Both the position numbers and the translations under genes were made by a program. DNA of 64,000 nt from assembly GCA_021029095.1 (NCBI GenBank), contig JAJOHG010000045.1:204351-268350 (forward strand). Direction: 5' to 3'. The stretch is from Phellopilus nigrolimitatus (taxonomy: Eukaryota > Basidiomycota > Agaricomycetes > Hymenochaetales > Hymenochaetaceae). Below, piece by piece: positions 45,931-57,849 of this stretch. Under the pieces are notes generated by a model. It worked only from the letters and a program-made list of their open reading frames with translations. It did no database searches and was not told where the DNA came from. Positions within the stretch are counted from its first letter, which is position 1; every line of letters starts with the position of its first letter.

Positions 45931-48900
45931 TTATGGTTTGGCATATATAAGTATACATGCATATCTGATAGTGGTAGGCGGATTTCTAATCTCATATAAG
46001 TCTTGGGGAGAAAAATCATTAAGATGACCATCTATATGACTTTTTCCTCCTGTACCTATCCCATCATTGTACCAGACATTTAATCTGGAATCAACTATTC
46101 TACAAGTATAATGGTCAGATCCATGGTATATGATGCCCCTGATGTGATAGGTATGATCAGTTCCATCTTCATCTTCTAATGATAATTTATGTTGAATAAC
46201 TAGGTGAGAAGTATGGGTGTGCAGTCCAAGGATAGGAGGAAACTGGTAAACATCACAATATACTGTATGGTCATCTTTCACAAATGTTTTACACCTTCTA
46301 CATTGTATGAAAAAACTTTTCATATAGTACTGAACCCAGTCACTAACAGTGGGGTGAGTTGCAGGGCTTTTCAATTGCCAATCTTGTTCAAAGAAACTCC
46401 ACTCCCGAATGAACCCTGTGCTTACAAAGGAGCTAGGGATTAATTGAGTGAGATCATGTTTGCAATGAGGGCATAGAGTTCTTTTTGTCATGAAAGATTC
46501 ATTCATGTCAAGGAGTTTAGAAGCAACAAGGTGAACCCCTGTACCCACTTGCCCTTTAGGAAAATCATCCTTTGATAGTGCATGCAAGGCATTCCGTATA
46601 TGTGCTCTGATCCAACGTAAGTTGTTGTATTTGTTATTGAACATTAGGTCAAAAAGCATACTGATGTTATTGGAGTAAGTCTTCCATCTACCACTCCATT
46701 TCCCTGGGTTCTCCTTCCATATGTGTAACAGTATAGGTAAGAGAGAATCATATGCACAACTGAAATTTATAGGATCCCATTTTATACCTAGAGGAGCTAT
46801 GATATGCTGGTTGGAGGAGTGTCTTGCCACCTTCTTCTTTTTTAATGCAGGCAAAGAGTCTTCTGAGTCTTCCAAATAGTGTTTCTTTCCTACAGAAGGC
46901 TCTGACTCAGTTGTGTTAAGAGGTCTCACATCAGATCTGGAAGGCAGCCCAGGAAGATGGACACTATCTGGCACAAGGCTGGGATTGGCATGTATTTTCA
47001 ATGAGTCATTCTTCTTATCATCTTTGGCAGGTTTAGCAACAATTTGCCAAGGGCATACCTCTCCCTGATTATAGAGTTCAAAGGGCCTGGATGTTGTCCA
47101 TTCAATTGCTGGATGAATGTCAGCTGGCAGGAAAGAATCCCCCCCATACTTGCGAAACAGCTGAATTAAAGGACCCCTAATATGAGAATGAACTGCAGGA
47201 TGAAGTGTTTCTAGATATTGTCTTTTAGTTATTTCATTCAACAGCTCCAGTTCCCTGAACTCTTGTCTTAAAAATCCATCAGCACCTCCTTGAATTTTTC
47301 TGGGATCAAAGCCCTGTATAATAATAGTTCCTTCAGCAGATGCACTTCTTGAAAGACAAGTATAATATGACTGGTGAGATTTACAGTGGTTCAAGTGCAC
47401 CACATTTTCTGACCTTGTTCTTCCTTGAGCACAGAAGTCTGTCATGGCAAAGTTTAGATTCAGACAAACCTGGGTCCTGTTGATGTGTCTAATAGAGTCG
47501 TCTGGAAACTGGCAAAGTATTTCAATTTTGTGCTTGGGTAATGGAATAACATTTTCAGGTAGATCATCTAATTGTATGTTCTTAGGTGGATCTTTTAGCT
47601 TGACAAATACAATGTCTAGAGTTTGCTTGCCATCTGGCATAGACTGAGCTATCCAACTGTGGACAGTGGCTTCAGCTCCATTGGTAACACAGCATTCAGT
47701 AGCTTCATTCTTTTTGATCATTACAGGCATCCCTATACATAATGATAGCTTCCCTGGAAAATGCTCAGATAAAGAATGAGGAAGATCCCACAATATCTGC
47801 TTCTCATAATTGGAAAGTGGTCCAATTTTCCTCACATCAGGGGGAGGCTTCCCTTTTATGGCCTTGGGGGGAGCTGCTACGTCTACTGAGTGAAATGTGT
47901 GCACTTCCTGTTTCTGTTCTCTAGCAAAGCGTTTGGCCCCAATTTCATTGAGCTTATCCCTTTGAATATTTCTTGCAGTAATAACTGAGACATATCTGAA
48001 CTTTTTCTGAGAAACTTGTTTCTTGTTAGGACCTTTACCCGCGACAAGGGTCTTCAAGAAACTTATATCAGCATTTGAACAAGCTTTGTATCTCATGTTC
48101 TCCAAAGCAGATCTGAGTCGAGAATCTGCTTCACTCTGGGTCTTCTGTCTCATATTTTGTCTTAGAATGACAACAGTTGTCACTTGATGCCAAAGAGCCT
48201 TTCCAATGGTTGCCTTTTGGCTATATAGAGACATGCCAGAAAGGAGAACTGTCCCAACTGTTCCTTTGTACATACTTTGTCCTCCAGGAGGCTCTAGCTG
48301 GGCAAAGTCTCCTGCAAATATAATATTCATCCCTCCAAAGGCATCCTGTGGGTTATTAAGAGCCATAGCAAGGCTTTGACTAATTTGATAAAGCTGATGG
48401 CAGGCTATCATAGATACTTCATCTACAAATAGGTATTGTACTCCCATAAGACGCTCTTTGACACCAGCAATACTCTTTGAAAAACTACCAGGTTCATCAT
48501 TATTTGAGCCAATTCCCAGAAAAGAATGGTAAGTAGATCCATTCACTAGAGCAGCTGCAGCGCCTGTGGGTGCAACAACAGCAAATCGATAGGATTCACT
48601 CCGGTCATAAAAATATTGTATTAAGGCTTTGATGACCTGAGACTTGCCAGTTCCTCCCATGCCACCAATGTACATTTTAAGTTGGTCAGGATGGGATATA
48701 GAGGCATGATTTGCAACAATAGCGAAGGCCCTTTCTTGCTCTTCATTAAGGGTAAACTGGGAGACAAGATCAGAGATTTTCGCTTTAGCTTCAGAAGGGA
48801 CACCCAGTGCTGATTTCTTAAGATATGTGGAATCTACAATCTTCACCTCATTCTCAACAAAGTTGTGTGGAGAGAAGACAGGTAATGTACTGGGCATTTG

Positions 48901-51900
48901 TTGTTGTCTAGCTCCTAGTACTTCTTTACGTTTTCTATCTAAAAGGTCTGTCCAGAATAGGTTTGTTCTCGTAGGAAGAGGAATATCTTTGAAAGCAAAG
49001 TCCAGTTCAACTTCTCCATCAACGGGTTTCTCATGCCATCCAGAAGAAACAAGAAGTTCCTCCATCTGTCTCATGAGATCTAGTCTATGCAGAGTTTTGT
49101 TGCTTAGGTTTTCCAGTTCATCATCATGGGCATCCAAGTTATCGTCAACCATCTTGGAAGCATGATCTTCCAAGTCCATCTTATCAAATGATTCATCTCC
49201 AGAAGGGATCCAACCTGTGTTAGATTTCTCAGCATCCTTTTGTTTTCTTTGATAAGAGAAGTCATCCCTGGCATCAAGACATTCATATCTAATATTGAAG
49301 AATTTCATTAGTTGCAATTGTCTTGGAGTAAACTCATATTTATCAAAGATGTCATCCCAAGTAGCATTAATGTCTTTGAGGTCCAAACCGTCTCTCCAGG
49401 GTTTAAAAAGAGTCAACATGGTAGCACAGTAATATTCTCTGTCACTCATGTTAGGTCTGGGAAGAGTACTAACAAAGTTTGGAATGGGTGCATTTGTTTC
49501 AGACAAAAGAGTGATGATATGTGTACTGTATTGGGGATGGTCAGTCATAAACCGGAAAGTCTCTCCAGGAAGGATAGGCTGAGAATGTGCAGTTGAAGAC
49601 TTAGATTTCAAAGGGATTGGTACTTCTTGTGGTTGAATGGGGACTTTCTCAGATTTAGCAGCATCTTCGCAAGGACTGTCAAGAAGTTCCTCATCTGTAT
49701 CACTATAGTCATCAATACCCTCCTGTTGAGGATGAGATTCCTTTGCATTCTTTCTGTTCAGGGGTTGATATTTTTTCTGCAAAAGTCTGACCCAATCATA
49801 AAGACAAAGGTCTTCAAATTCAGCTGGCCTGTAAATATAGTCAGCAGTCTTGGTGTAACCTACAAGGCTTCCTTTTGATCTCATGATTAGAAGCTTCTCC
49901 TTTTGTACGTCTTCATCTACAGTCTTGGGTATTAGATCATCTTCTTCAGGCATATGAGAGGATGTTTCATGGAACTGGCGGACAAAGGCTACATATGGTT
50001 TCCAGTAAAAAGGTACAAAGTTATAGTTTGTGTAATGATCAGGATGACCCAACAGATACATAGAGGCCATTGGACTTCCGATTTCAAGGTGGGAAGTGAG
50101 TGAATTGACAATTTGAGTAAGTGTCTTCCTAGCTTTTTCTTGCTTATCAGTTCCCCCTCCCAAATACTCCTGGTTCCGATCAAATACACCTTTGATTGTG
50201 TCAAACATTGCAGCAGTCTTTAAAGGGAACTTTGTGATATAATCTGTTACATAAACAACAATGGCTTTAATAGCTGTTCCAGACAGAAGACTTGTCACAT
50301 CTGTATTGCATCTTAAAAGATAAGTCAAAACAGGTGTATAATAGTTGATCCAAGCTTCCTGTTTCTTCATATTGATAGCACCAGAAGGCAGCACTTTGGT
50401 TTCTTTTTGGATTTCCCTAGGGAAGCGAGCTTTGCAAGACTTGTGCTTATTGGCAGTGCAACGACTTGTACAAGTATGTACATTGGATTTGAGGACAACA
50501 TGGTTGACCGCGTCTGGAAATGTAGACCACCATTTTTGGTTGGCTTTGCAAGATGGACATTCACCACATGATTTTTCACAAGGTAGAGGAACAGGAGTAG
50601 GCATAGTTTCAATAGGATTTTCTTGCTCATCCAGAGGGAGAGCTGATACTCTGGTATTGACCTCCTGTTGGGTGGCTTGCATAAACTCTCCTAAGTGCGC
50701 TCCTTCTAAGTACGCAATCATGTGATTTTGAAATTCAGAATCATCTGCCATTATTTTGTCTCTGATCTCTTCAGGAGTGAGGGAGTTCTCAATCCACAAC
50801 AAAAGGTGCAAGTGCAGGGTGAGTCTTCCTTGCTGCTCCACCGTACCATAGTAAGCATTTGTTTTTCCGTAAAGTCCCTCATGACCAGAATCAACTCCCA
50901 GTACGTGTTTCAAAAACAGGTTGACCATGAAATGAAAATATCTTGCACTTGCAACTGGGTTATTTGCAATCAATCTATATCGCTCACTATGCGTTCTGAT
51001 TCTAGGCTTAAATTCAACTTCCTTGTCTGCAAAATAGAGACATATGGGATTTTTCACATCTGGAGGAGCAAATGTGATAAACCAAGAAGGAGCTCCCAAA
51101 TGGTCTATCAGAGACCAAATCTCATTACGCATGTGCTTCTTTGAAGTCATTGATCCATCAACTCTTTGAGCAACATGATCCACATCTCGAATAAGTTGGT
51201 AGCAAACTTTCTCTTCATGAGTATCTGGTTTTACATGCTCCCCACTTTGAAGTCGGATGGCCAGTCTTTGTAAAGTACTAGTATCCACACTCATAAGCCG
51301 GTCCGTGATAGATTGGAAGTTCCCTCTATCAGCCTGAATAAAACCACTACTGGTGGCTTGTTTGATTTGTTCATGATTAAATGCAACTAGAGCAAAGTGA
51401 CTATCCAATTGAAATCTCTTGTCGTGGTACATAAGAAGGCGTCTCTTCCACATTTCACTAGATATTTTTTTATTTTGTTGCAAGCCTCTCAGATTACCAA
51501 CTCCACCAAAGCCATAAGGGAAGAGCCAAGGAAACATACGTGGATACAACTGAGGATTTGCATACATTGACTCAGGTTGAGCAGATCTACCAATGGCAAG
51601 TACTTTTTTCCCTCCTTTAAGGTGATTGAGGGCAATGGCAGTTAGGGCATTCATACTCATGTCTGAAAGTTCTTCTCCAGTAAGACCATGAACCATAAAT
51701 GCACATTCTCCAGATTCAACCCCTTCTTCATCTTCATTGTCATTTACAGCAGTTGATTCTGCATTCTTATTGGTGCTGCCTTCTGTTTTGAGGTAAGATA
51801 CTCCCACTGGGATCTGCTCGTCATCATATGAGTCCAAGTTTTCTTGCGAGATAAGAAGATCAGCATAGTCTATATGATTCAGTTTAAGCCATTCTAGAGC

Positions 51901-53519
51901 AGCCATAACCTTGTTTCGTCGAATTAGAAGAGGGACTTTCCTTAAATCTTCTGGCGTAGGTTGGTTTGGTCCAGTAAAAACAAAGGCAAGTACTTCATCT
52001 AACTCATCTTTAGGAGGTGGTAATATATTATATACCTTGGGAGTAGGAGTGGAGAACAGCATGGCATTCGCCCTCATCTTATACATTCCAGAGGCCACTC
52101 TTACCACGTAACGGTTATGTCTAACTCTAGATACTATAAGTTTCTCTGCATAACTGAGATCTTTCAGTTGAAGTGGGATTTCTCCAAGCCAAAACCCATT
52201 TACCAAGGCATACGGTGGGATTTTCAGTTTGGAAATAATCTTAATACAGGCCAGGCAGACATTAGAGCACTTAGGATCAAAGACAGGACCTTTCAAATCT
52301 TCTATTGGATCCTCTTCATTTTTTCTTTCCTTTCGAGTCACCCCTGAGAAGTCATGACTTGCTGGGTCTAAAAGGGAGAAATCAAGGTGATTTAAATCTT
52401 TCTTGGAGGTCAAATGAGAAAGAGGAGCCAGTTGACCACACACTGCGCAACCTGCTTCAGATACCTTGGAGGGATGTATATCATCACACCAGTCATTTAT
52501 TATAGCCTCTTTCAGTTTTTTGTCTACAGGGGGAGGTGGAAAGGGAATGTCTGGGAGCGAGTCTTTGCTAGGGTCTGGATTATCATTGCTAGGACGGATA
52601 CCTTTTTTGGGGGTTTTAAGTGATTTGTAAGAGACATATTTTACTGTTTTCTTTTTGTTTTCTTTAGGGTTGAATACTACGCCATAATTATCTAATCCTA
52701 AACCAGATTCAAAAATCAAAGTGCGTAGTACAGAGATTGGAGTCCTCTTGGTAAATGTTATACCTAGTTTAGAGCATATCTTTTTGAGGGCAGGTATAGA
52801 AAGCACATTTACGATGGAATGTGGCAGATTTGGACAAACAATGGACAGACGGTATTCAGGAAGGGTATTCAAATCATCAAGACAAATGTAATCCTTAAAC
52901 ACAAACTTCACTACCTTAGAAGGGGGTGGATCAACTGGAGAGGCATGGACTCGCAACATATCATACGTAAAAGTAGTTAGAGGTTTAGCAGACGACGCCA
53001 CCTGTGCTCCCCCTCCCAAAGTACATTTATTTGTTTTGTTTTTTCCCACATTGTGGGGCAGTCGTTCAGGATCTTTGTCCTTCCCATCAAAGCACCGGAA
53101 CTTTTCTGGGATAGTGCCTGCTGTCATAGGAGGCATGAGCAGACGAGAATCTATGATAAAATACGTTAGACCTTGTAAAGATAACAAACAAAAAAGTCAA
53201 AGGAGCCCAAGTCGCATCTGTACTACAGACACGACTTGGACTTATTCTGCTTAGACGTACCCTCATTGTGAAGATTCTCTAGAGTCCCCCAGTTCTCTTG
53301 AGTCTCCTGAGTAGTGCCTGCTGTCATTGTGTGTATGAACAGGCAAGAATCTGCAATGAAACACGTCAGACCTTGTAAAGATAATGAAAACAAGGGTCCA
53401 AGGAGCTCAAGTCGCATCTGTAGTACAGATGCGACATGGACATCCCCTGCCCATTTAGACGTACCCTGGTTGTTCAGATTCTCTTGAGGGAGACGAGATT
53501 GTACTTGAGAAGAAGACAT
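45931..53519 (-). CDS. Helitron Rep-helicase with C-terminal protease-like domain
   Basis: Three exons read by eye: 53465-53519 (MSSSQVQSRLPQENLNNQ), 53261-53350, and 45931-53150, giving about 2454 residues. Positions below count from 53187, the open-frame limit of the last exon. A DUF6570-like region with cysteine pairs (CAVCGQ near 246; NGFWLGEIP near 330) is typical of fungal Helitrons. The HUH Rep nuclease has LHLHLLLWIE near 790 and the catalytic YVTDYITK near 978. The PIF1-type helicase has GGMGGTGKSQ near 1510, then LFVDEVSMI, FAGDFAQLEPP and LRQNMRQK. The C-terminal domain from about 2140 has NFSCAYDSLLPILLHIW and, later, YHGSDHYTCRIVD with WYNDGI, resembling the Cys and His boxes of ubiquitin-hydrolase-fold proteases. 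The frame is fully open, so the element may be active. Confidence 0.9.
53151..53464 (-). repeat. Tandem exon-intron duplication with palindromic introns
   Basis: Intron 1 (53351-53464) and intron 2 (53151-53260) are clearly homologous: both begin GTACGTCTAA and share the segment TTATCTTTACAAGGTCT before the acceptor. The exons after them both begin ATTCTTGCCTG/ATTCTCGTCTG and share ATGACAGCAGGCACT. Each intron contains a palindrome with TCTGTA-N-TACAGA at its centre (53207-53239, two mismatched positions; 53411-53435, perfect 12-base arms). Confidence 0.75.
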
Positions 53520-53862
53520 GGGGTTCGAGAGGGACTGGCAGGCATACCAACAGGTGTACAGGGTTTGCGTTAGTACTGTACAGTATATCCAAATAAAGAA
53601 ATAGTATTCCCATCACGTGGTCTGCTCATTCAGCCTGTGGGAAGCCATCCAAAATATATAATTTGAGATTTATATATAGCTCATTCAAGATTTATTTATC
53701 ACACATAAATGTCGAGAAGAAGAAAGAAAGCAAGTCATATGTCATAGATATATAGGAACACAGGAACACCGGACCTAGCCTGAAAAAGAGATAACACAAC
53801 GCCACGGACACTCATAAGACATGGACGGCGGAATGCGAGGTCAGAAAGCCGCTGGAGCTCGT
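53520..53862. other. Intergenic between Helitron gene and C2H2 gene
   Basis: AT-rich. It must contain the Helitron 5' end and the 3' end of the C2H2 gene. No Argonaute continuation was found. Confidence 0.4.
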
Positions 53863-55718
53863 CTAACCACGTTTGCGCCTCTTCGCCGTGGGCTTAGACG
53901 CCGGCGCGTGCGCCTTCGTGCCTGTCTTCGCGCCTGACCTCGCGCTTGCCTTCGGGATCGCCTTTGCGCCCGCCTTCGGACCCGCTTTCGCGCCCGCCTT
54001 CATGCGAAACGAGACGGGACCACGTGCAGACGCAGGGTCCCCGTCGGCATCTGGGTCATCATCGACTACTCGGCCATCTTCCGCGTCTTCAACCGGCATG
54101 GGCGGCGAGTACGTGTACATCGCGTACGGTGGCGGGGGCGCGGCGCCGGGCGCCGGCCTATATGTAAAGTTAGAGGTCGGGACCTGCGGGCCAGATTGGG
54201 CACTCCCGCTGGCTTTCGAGCAGCGGCGCGCGCCGCCCGGCACCTCGTGAGCGCGGGGCAAAGGGTCCGGAGGGCTGGGAAGCGGGCAGACCGCGCGCGT
54301 GTTCGGCGTGTTGGGCGAGGGCTGCTGCGTGGGCGCGCCGGGCGGAAGATACGGATCATGCATTGTCGTCCAGCTCGGGAGCTCGTCATCGTCATTTTCG
54401 CTGGGCGCGGGTGGTTCGTCCTCCGCTTCGGAATCTTCAGAATCGGGCTCGAGGCGTGGTAGGAAGAAGCGCTATCGTCTTCCGGGGCCGAACTCTCGTC
54501 ATCAGAGCCGGTCGAGTTTGGACGGGAGCTGGGTCTCTCGTCGAGCGCGGGGTCCACTGGAACGGGCAGACCAGACGCGTCGTTCGCTTCAAACGTCGTC
54601 CTCTCCAAACGCGTTGTCCGCTCCATAATCGTCGTCCGCTTCAAACGCGTCGGCCCCTTCTCCTTCCCCAGCGCCATCACGGTATCCATCCTCGGAATAA
54701 TCGGCCTCAGGCCCGTACGCATAGGCGTGCGCCCCCTCCTCCTCGCCCGCGCTCGTGTACGGCGGTGTCGGCGGGAACATCTGCGGATGCCACCATTGGT
54801 AGGACTGCGCGCCTGCGTGCAAGTAAGGGCTCGGCGGGTAGAGCGGGTCGTGTGGGCGGCCGCCGTGTCCATAGGGGTTATAGGGGAGTTCGTACGGAGC
54901 TTTGGATATTTCGCGTACTGGCGCACCTCGGGGCGCGCAGTGAGCTGGACGAAGGCAAAGAGGTCCTTGGGGGGACCTTTCGGCTTTGAGAACTTCCCGT
55001 GGGTGCAGTGGTGCGGCCGCATGTTTGATGCGACGCTGAACGAGCGACCGCATTCGGGAAAGGGGCACACGAAGGCTGGTGGGATGGAAGAGAGAGCCAG
55101 TAAGCGCTGCGTATGAGTAAGAGTATACTGAAAGCAGAGACTGCGATCAGAGGCTGCGGTCCACCTGACCCCGCCTCTCTCTTTCACACGCAGTCTGACC
55201 CTCCGCGCTCGGTCGCGCACAGAAAAGATACGCGGAAGAATATAGATGAAATATGTACTCACGTTTTGCGCCTGTGTGCGTATGTTCATGCAGCTTGAGG
55301 CTGATCGGCCGATTGAAGGACCTTCCACAACGTGCGCATATGTGAAGCATCTTGGACGCATAGGCGGCCCTAGCGTCGCGCGCATCCTCGGCCACAGCGT
55401 ACCCGTAATTCATTTCTTCCACGACGCCGTCCGCACTCAGCACGTTGTGAGGCACGTCTGGGGGGTGATACTCTAAAGCAACGTCGCTGGCGGAGCCGTA
55501 TGGGCCTTGGCTGTCGAGTCAGGATTGCCGATCATTGGGCTTGTCGGGCTTGAGGTTTTGCCGCCATCAGAGCCAGCGAGCGCTGACGCAAAGGAGCCCT
55601 TGTGCATGAGCTCGTGGTTCGGCGAGATGGGGTGGAGGAGTGTGAGGCTCGAGAGCCCAGTCTGCGCATCGGGCCGGTTATCTCGCAGCGCAAGCAAAGT
55701 CGGGTGGTGCGCACTCAA
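53863..55718 (-). CDS. C2H2 zinc-finger protein, gene model uncertain
   Basis: Minus-strand exons. The N-terminal exon includes SPNHELMHKGSFASALAGSD; an intron ends at a CTGACTCGACAG acceptor; the next exon reads SQGPYGSASDVALEYHPPDV and on to a first finger ICARCGRSFNRPISLKLHEH; after another intron the second finger reads FVCPFPECGRSFSVASNMRP. The rest is a Pro/Tyr-rich, then acidic region (DYSEDGYRDGAGEGEG), then an Ala-Lys tail ending KPTAKRRKRG, a nuclear localisation-type sequence. It is probably a transcription factor. The C-terminal part changes frame near 54930, near 54600 and back near 54440, so either introns were missed or there are indels. A start further upstream than 55718 is possible. 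Confidence 0.6.
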
Positions 55719-55929
55719 GGAAGGTGGGGCAGGTGGAGAGCGTCAGGGACGGCTTGGTGGAGAGGAAAGAGTAGTCGTCCCCGCGCGAGGGCGACGGGGA
55801 CAGCGAGCGGGAGAGGGAGAAAGAGACGGAGCTGGAGGCGGAGGCAGACCGGAGTGCGCGCGAGTGGATGGCACGTCGAGCAGGATGCCAGTACTGGGTA
55901 TTGACACGGGTCTACCCGAGCACTGCACA

Positions 55930-56045
55930 TTATGACGTATCACTCGCAAAGCGAGAACAAGAAAAAGCGAGTTATACGTCATAGGAATATACTATGACGT
56001 ACACTTGATTTGCCGAGAAGAAATAAAACGATTGGTACGTCATAG
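55930..56045. promoter_or_regulatory. Cluster of four TGACGT/ACGTCA motifs
   Basis: CRE/ATF-like half-palindromes at 55933-55938, 55976-55981, 55995-56000 and 56037-56042, three of them next to TAGGAAT or TATGACGTA-type repeats. They sit just upstream of the minus-strand C2H2 gene and overlap the 3' end of the MYND gene. Confidence 0.45.
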
Positions 56046-57840
56046 GAATGGCGGAAACGAGCCGGCCCTTGTCGAGCCGATCGAGCTCGCCGTTGTCAGG
56101 ATAGTTGATGATCGGCTGGCACGACTGTGTCTGGGCGATGGAGCGCACAATGGGTGCGACCGATAGCAGGAAGGACATGTGCAGGTCGTCATCCTGGACC
56201 CCTGATCCATCGGAGGGGTGCCCGACGAGGAAAAGAGACGTTTGGTCAATACTGACTTGTTCTCGTATTGAGTGTGGGCGGTTCTATGGAAATAGTAAGA
56301 AACTTGTATGCAAAAAGAATGAAAATGCGATACTTGCTTGAATTCCGGTCGAAGTGCGAGGCCGCGCTGCCCTCATCACGCGTGTCCGTGGTGGTGCCCG
56401 CGGCGCTGCGCCTGCCCGCGCCGAACTGGTAGTTCAGGAGCTCGTCCTCGGAGCCGATGTACCATTCTTCCGAGCAACCGGGAAGTGTGCAACAGGTTGC
56501 AATGCCCGCAAGAGCGGTAGCGGCTGCATATGCAAGTCGCTGGCGCTCTCTGTCCCGCGCCAACTGGCGCTCCACCCTGTCATGCGCGACCGTCGACACC
56601 ATGCGCCTTCCCGACCAGCTTCCGCTTCCAACACCGACACTGGTCACCGCACCTTCCGCACTGTCGCCGTCGACTTCAGCATTCTGACCCTGTCCGATAC
56701 CCGACCCGCCCTCGGCTATGTCGTCGCCCTCGCGCGCACTGCACCAGAATCGATGACCGTCGCTCCATGCACGCGACTGACATTCCTTCCCGCAATACTT
56801 CGCCTTCCTGCACCGTCGGCACTTGGCGAACTCTCGCGGAAATGACTCCCATTTATCACAAAGCACTAGAATAGGTGGGAGGCCTTTGTGAATAGACAAA
56901 TAAGAGATTATGCAAAGAAAGACATACCGTTAGCACATTGTCTTATCCCGCCGCGGCTTCCGTCCTTCCGGCACGCATTGCGCATAATGACGCCCGTCCA
57001 ATATTGGATTTCTGGTGGTAAGAAAGGCGGCGGTGTCGGAAGACTACTCTCCGTCGGGCTTGGGCGAAACGTGAAGCGCTCGACGAACGCAAACACGTTG
57101 GTCATCCGCGGCGACGGCGAGCTGGACGGAGAGGTAGGCGATGGCGGATTTAGTCCAGAGGTGATCGCGATGGCCTTCTTTTTCTCCTTCCCGCGCCCTG
57201 TCAGAGCCTTGAAGAAGCCGTCCTTCTTGAGATCCGCCGACGCCGTCGCGGCTGAGTGCGCGCTTGTCGTCGCATCGGTTCTAGACCACGCGCCTCCTCT
57301 CCAGCTTGAACTATCCCTCGCTCCAGCAGCCAGGGCAGACGCTGACGGCGTGCCTGCGCTACCCGTCGCTGTCGCCGGATGGAAGCTCAGACGCGGCTTG
57401 TAAAACGCCTGGCGTACGTGCGGATACTTGCTGAGATAGGCGAGGAGCTGCAGCGAAAGTAGTACATCCTCTTTGCGGAACGGACCCGGCTCCTCCACAC
57501 CGTGGTGATGGTGATGGTGGTGATGATGGTGCCGGTGCGTCGCGCGCGGGGTGGGGCCCGTCGCGGCCGGTGAAGGCGAGGCGGCAGCAGGAGCGGGCAA
57601 TGCTAGGGCACCGCGCGTCGCTTGAACGGGAGACCCGAGGTTTGATCCGCCCGCGGCACCGCGAGCAGGCGAGCTCCGCGCTGGACCCGCATTCGCGCCG
57701 TCGGCGGCGATGCGCATCGCGACAGGCATTGGCGGGTGCGTGTGCATGGGTAACTCGCCAGGAAGAACGCGGCGTGAACTCTTCTTGCCCGAGCGCGTGC
57801 CCGTGGTGACGGTGGTGCTCGCGCGACGTGTTGCGGGTTC
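55972..57840 (-). CDS. MUB1/samB-type MYND zinc-finger protein, N-terminal part not found
   Basis: Exon 56928-57840 contains a His-rich run, the block VLLSLQLLAYLSKYPHVRQA, then FAFVERFTFRPSP and YWTGVIMRNACRKD, all characteristic of MUB1/samB. Intron 56866-56927 leads to exon 56334-56865 with the MYND finger (KCRRCRKAKYCGKECQ, then HRFWC). Intron 56252-56333 leads to a last exon with HMSFLLSVAPIVRSIAQTQS and GELDRLDKGRLVSAIP, which ends at 55972 or at an earlier splice. MUB1 partners Ubr2 in ubiquitin-dependent turnover of Rpn4 in yeast, and samB affects hyphal growth and conidiation in Aspergillus. The usual N-terminal armadillo-like region (about 200 residues) was not found upstream, where the sequence turns AT-rich, so the gene may be truncated or have a distant first exon. 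Confidence 0.75.
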
Positions 57841-57849
57841 TGAAGGTTA

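Larger units (their letters stand above)
45860..53600 (-). mobile_element. Autonomous Helitron (ends not defined)
   Basis: The gene fills nearly all of the interval. Helitron ends (5'-TC, 3'-CTRR with a hairpin, insertion at AT) could not be placed: no CTRR with a hairpin was recognised between the stop codon and the Argonaute fragment. The left boundary must lie close to the T run at 45846-45857. Confidence 0.7.

Noticed and set aside
53151..53187. Helitron start at 53187
   Set aside because: That position is TTG, not ATG, and lies inside a good intron; splicing to exons at 53261-53350 and 53465-53519 gives a proper ATG.
54066..55385. 439-codon minus-strand frame over the C2H2 locus
   Set aside because: Only parts of it (the second finger and a short acidic stretch) look coding; the rest is arginine/threonine-rich out-of-frame reading and crosses introns, so it is not one protein.
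57500..57535. Histidine run as a sign of an engineered tag
   Set aside because: Degenerate GGTGATGG triplets inside a natural low-complexity region; His-rich stretches are usual at this place in MUB1/samB proteins.
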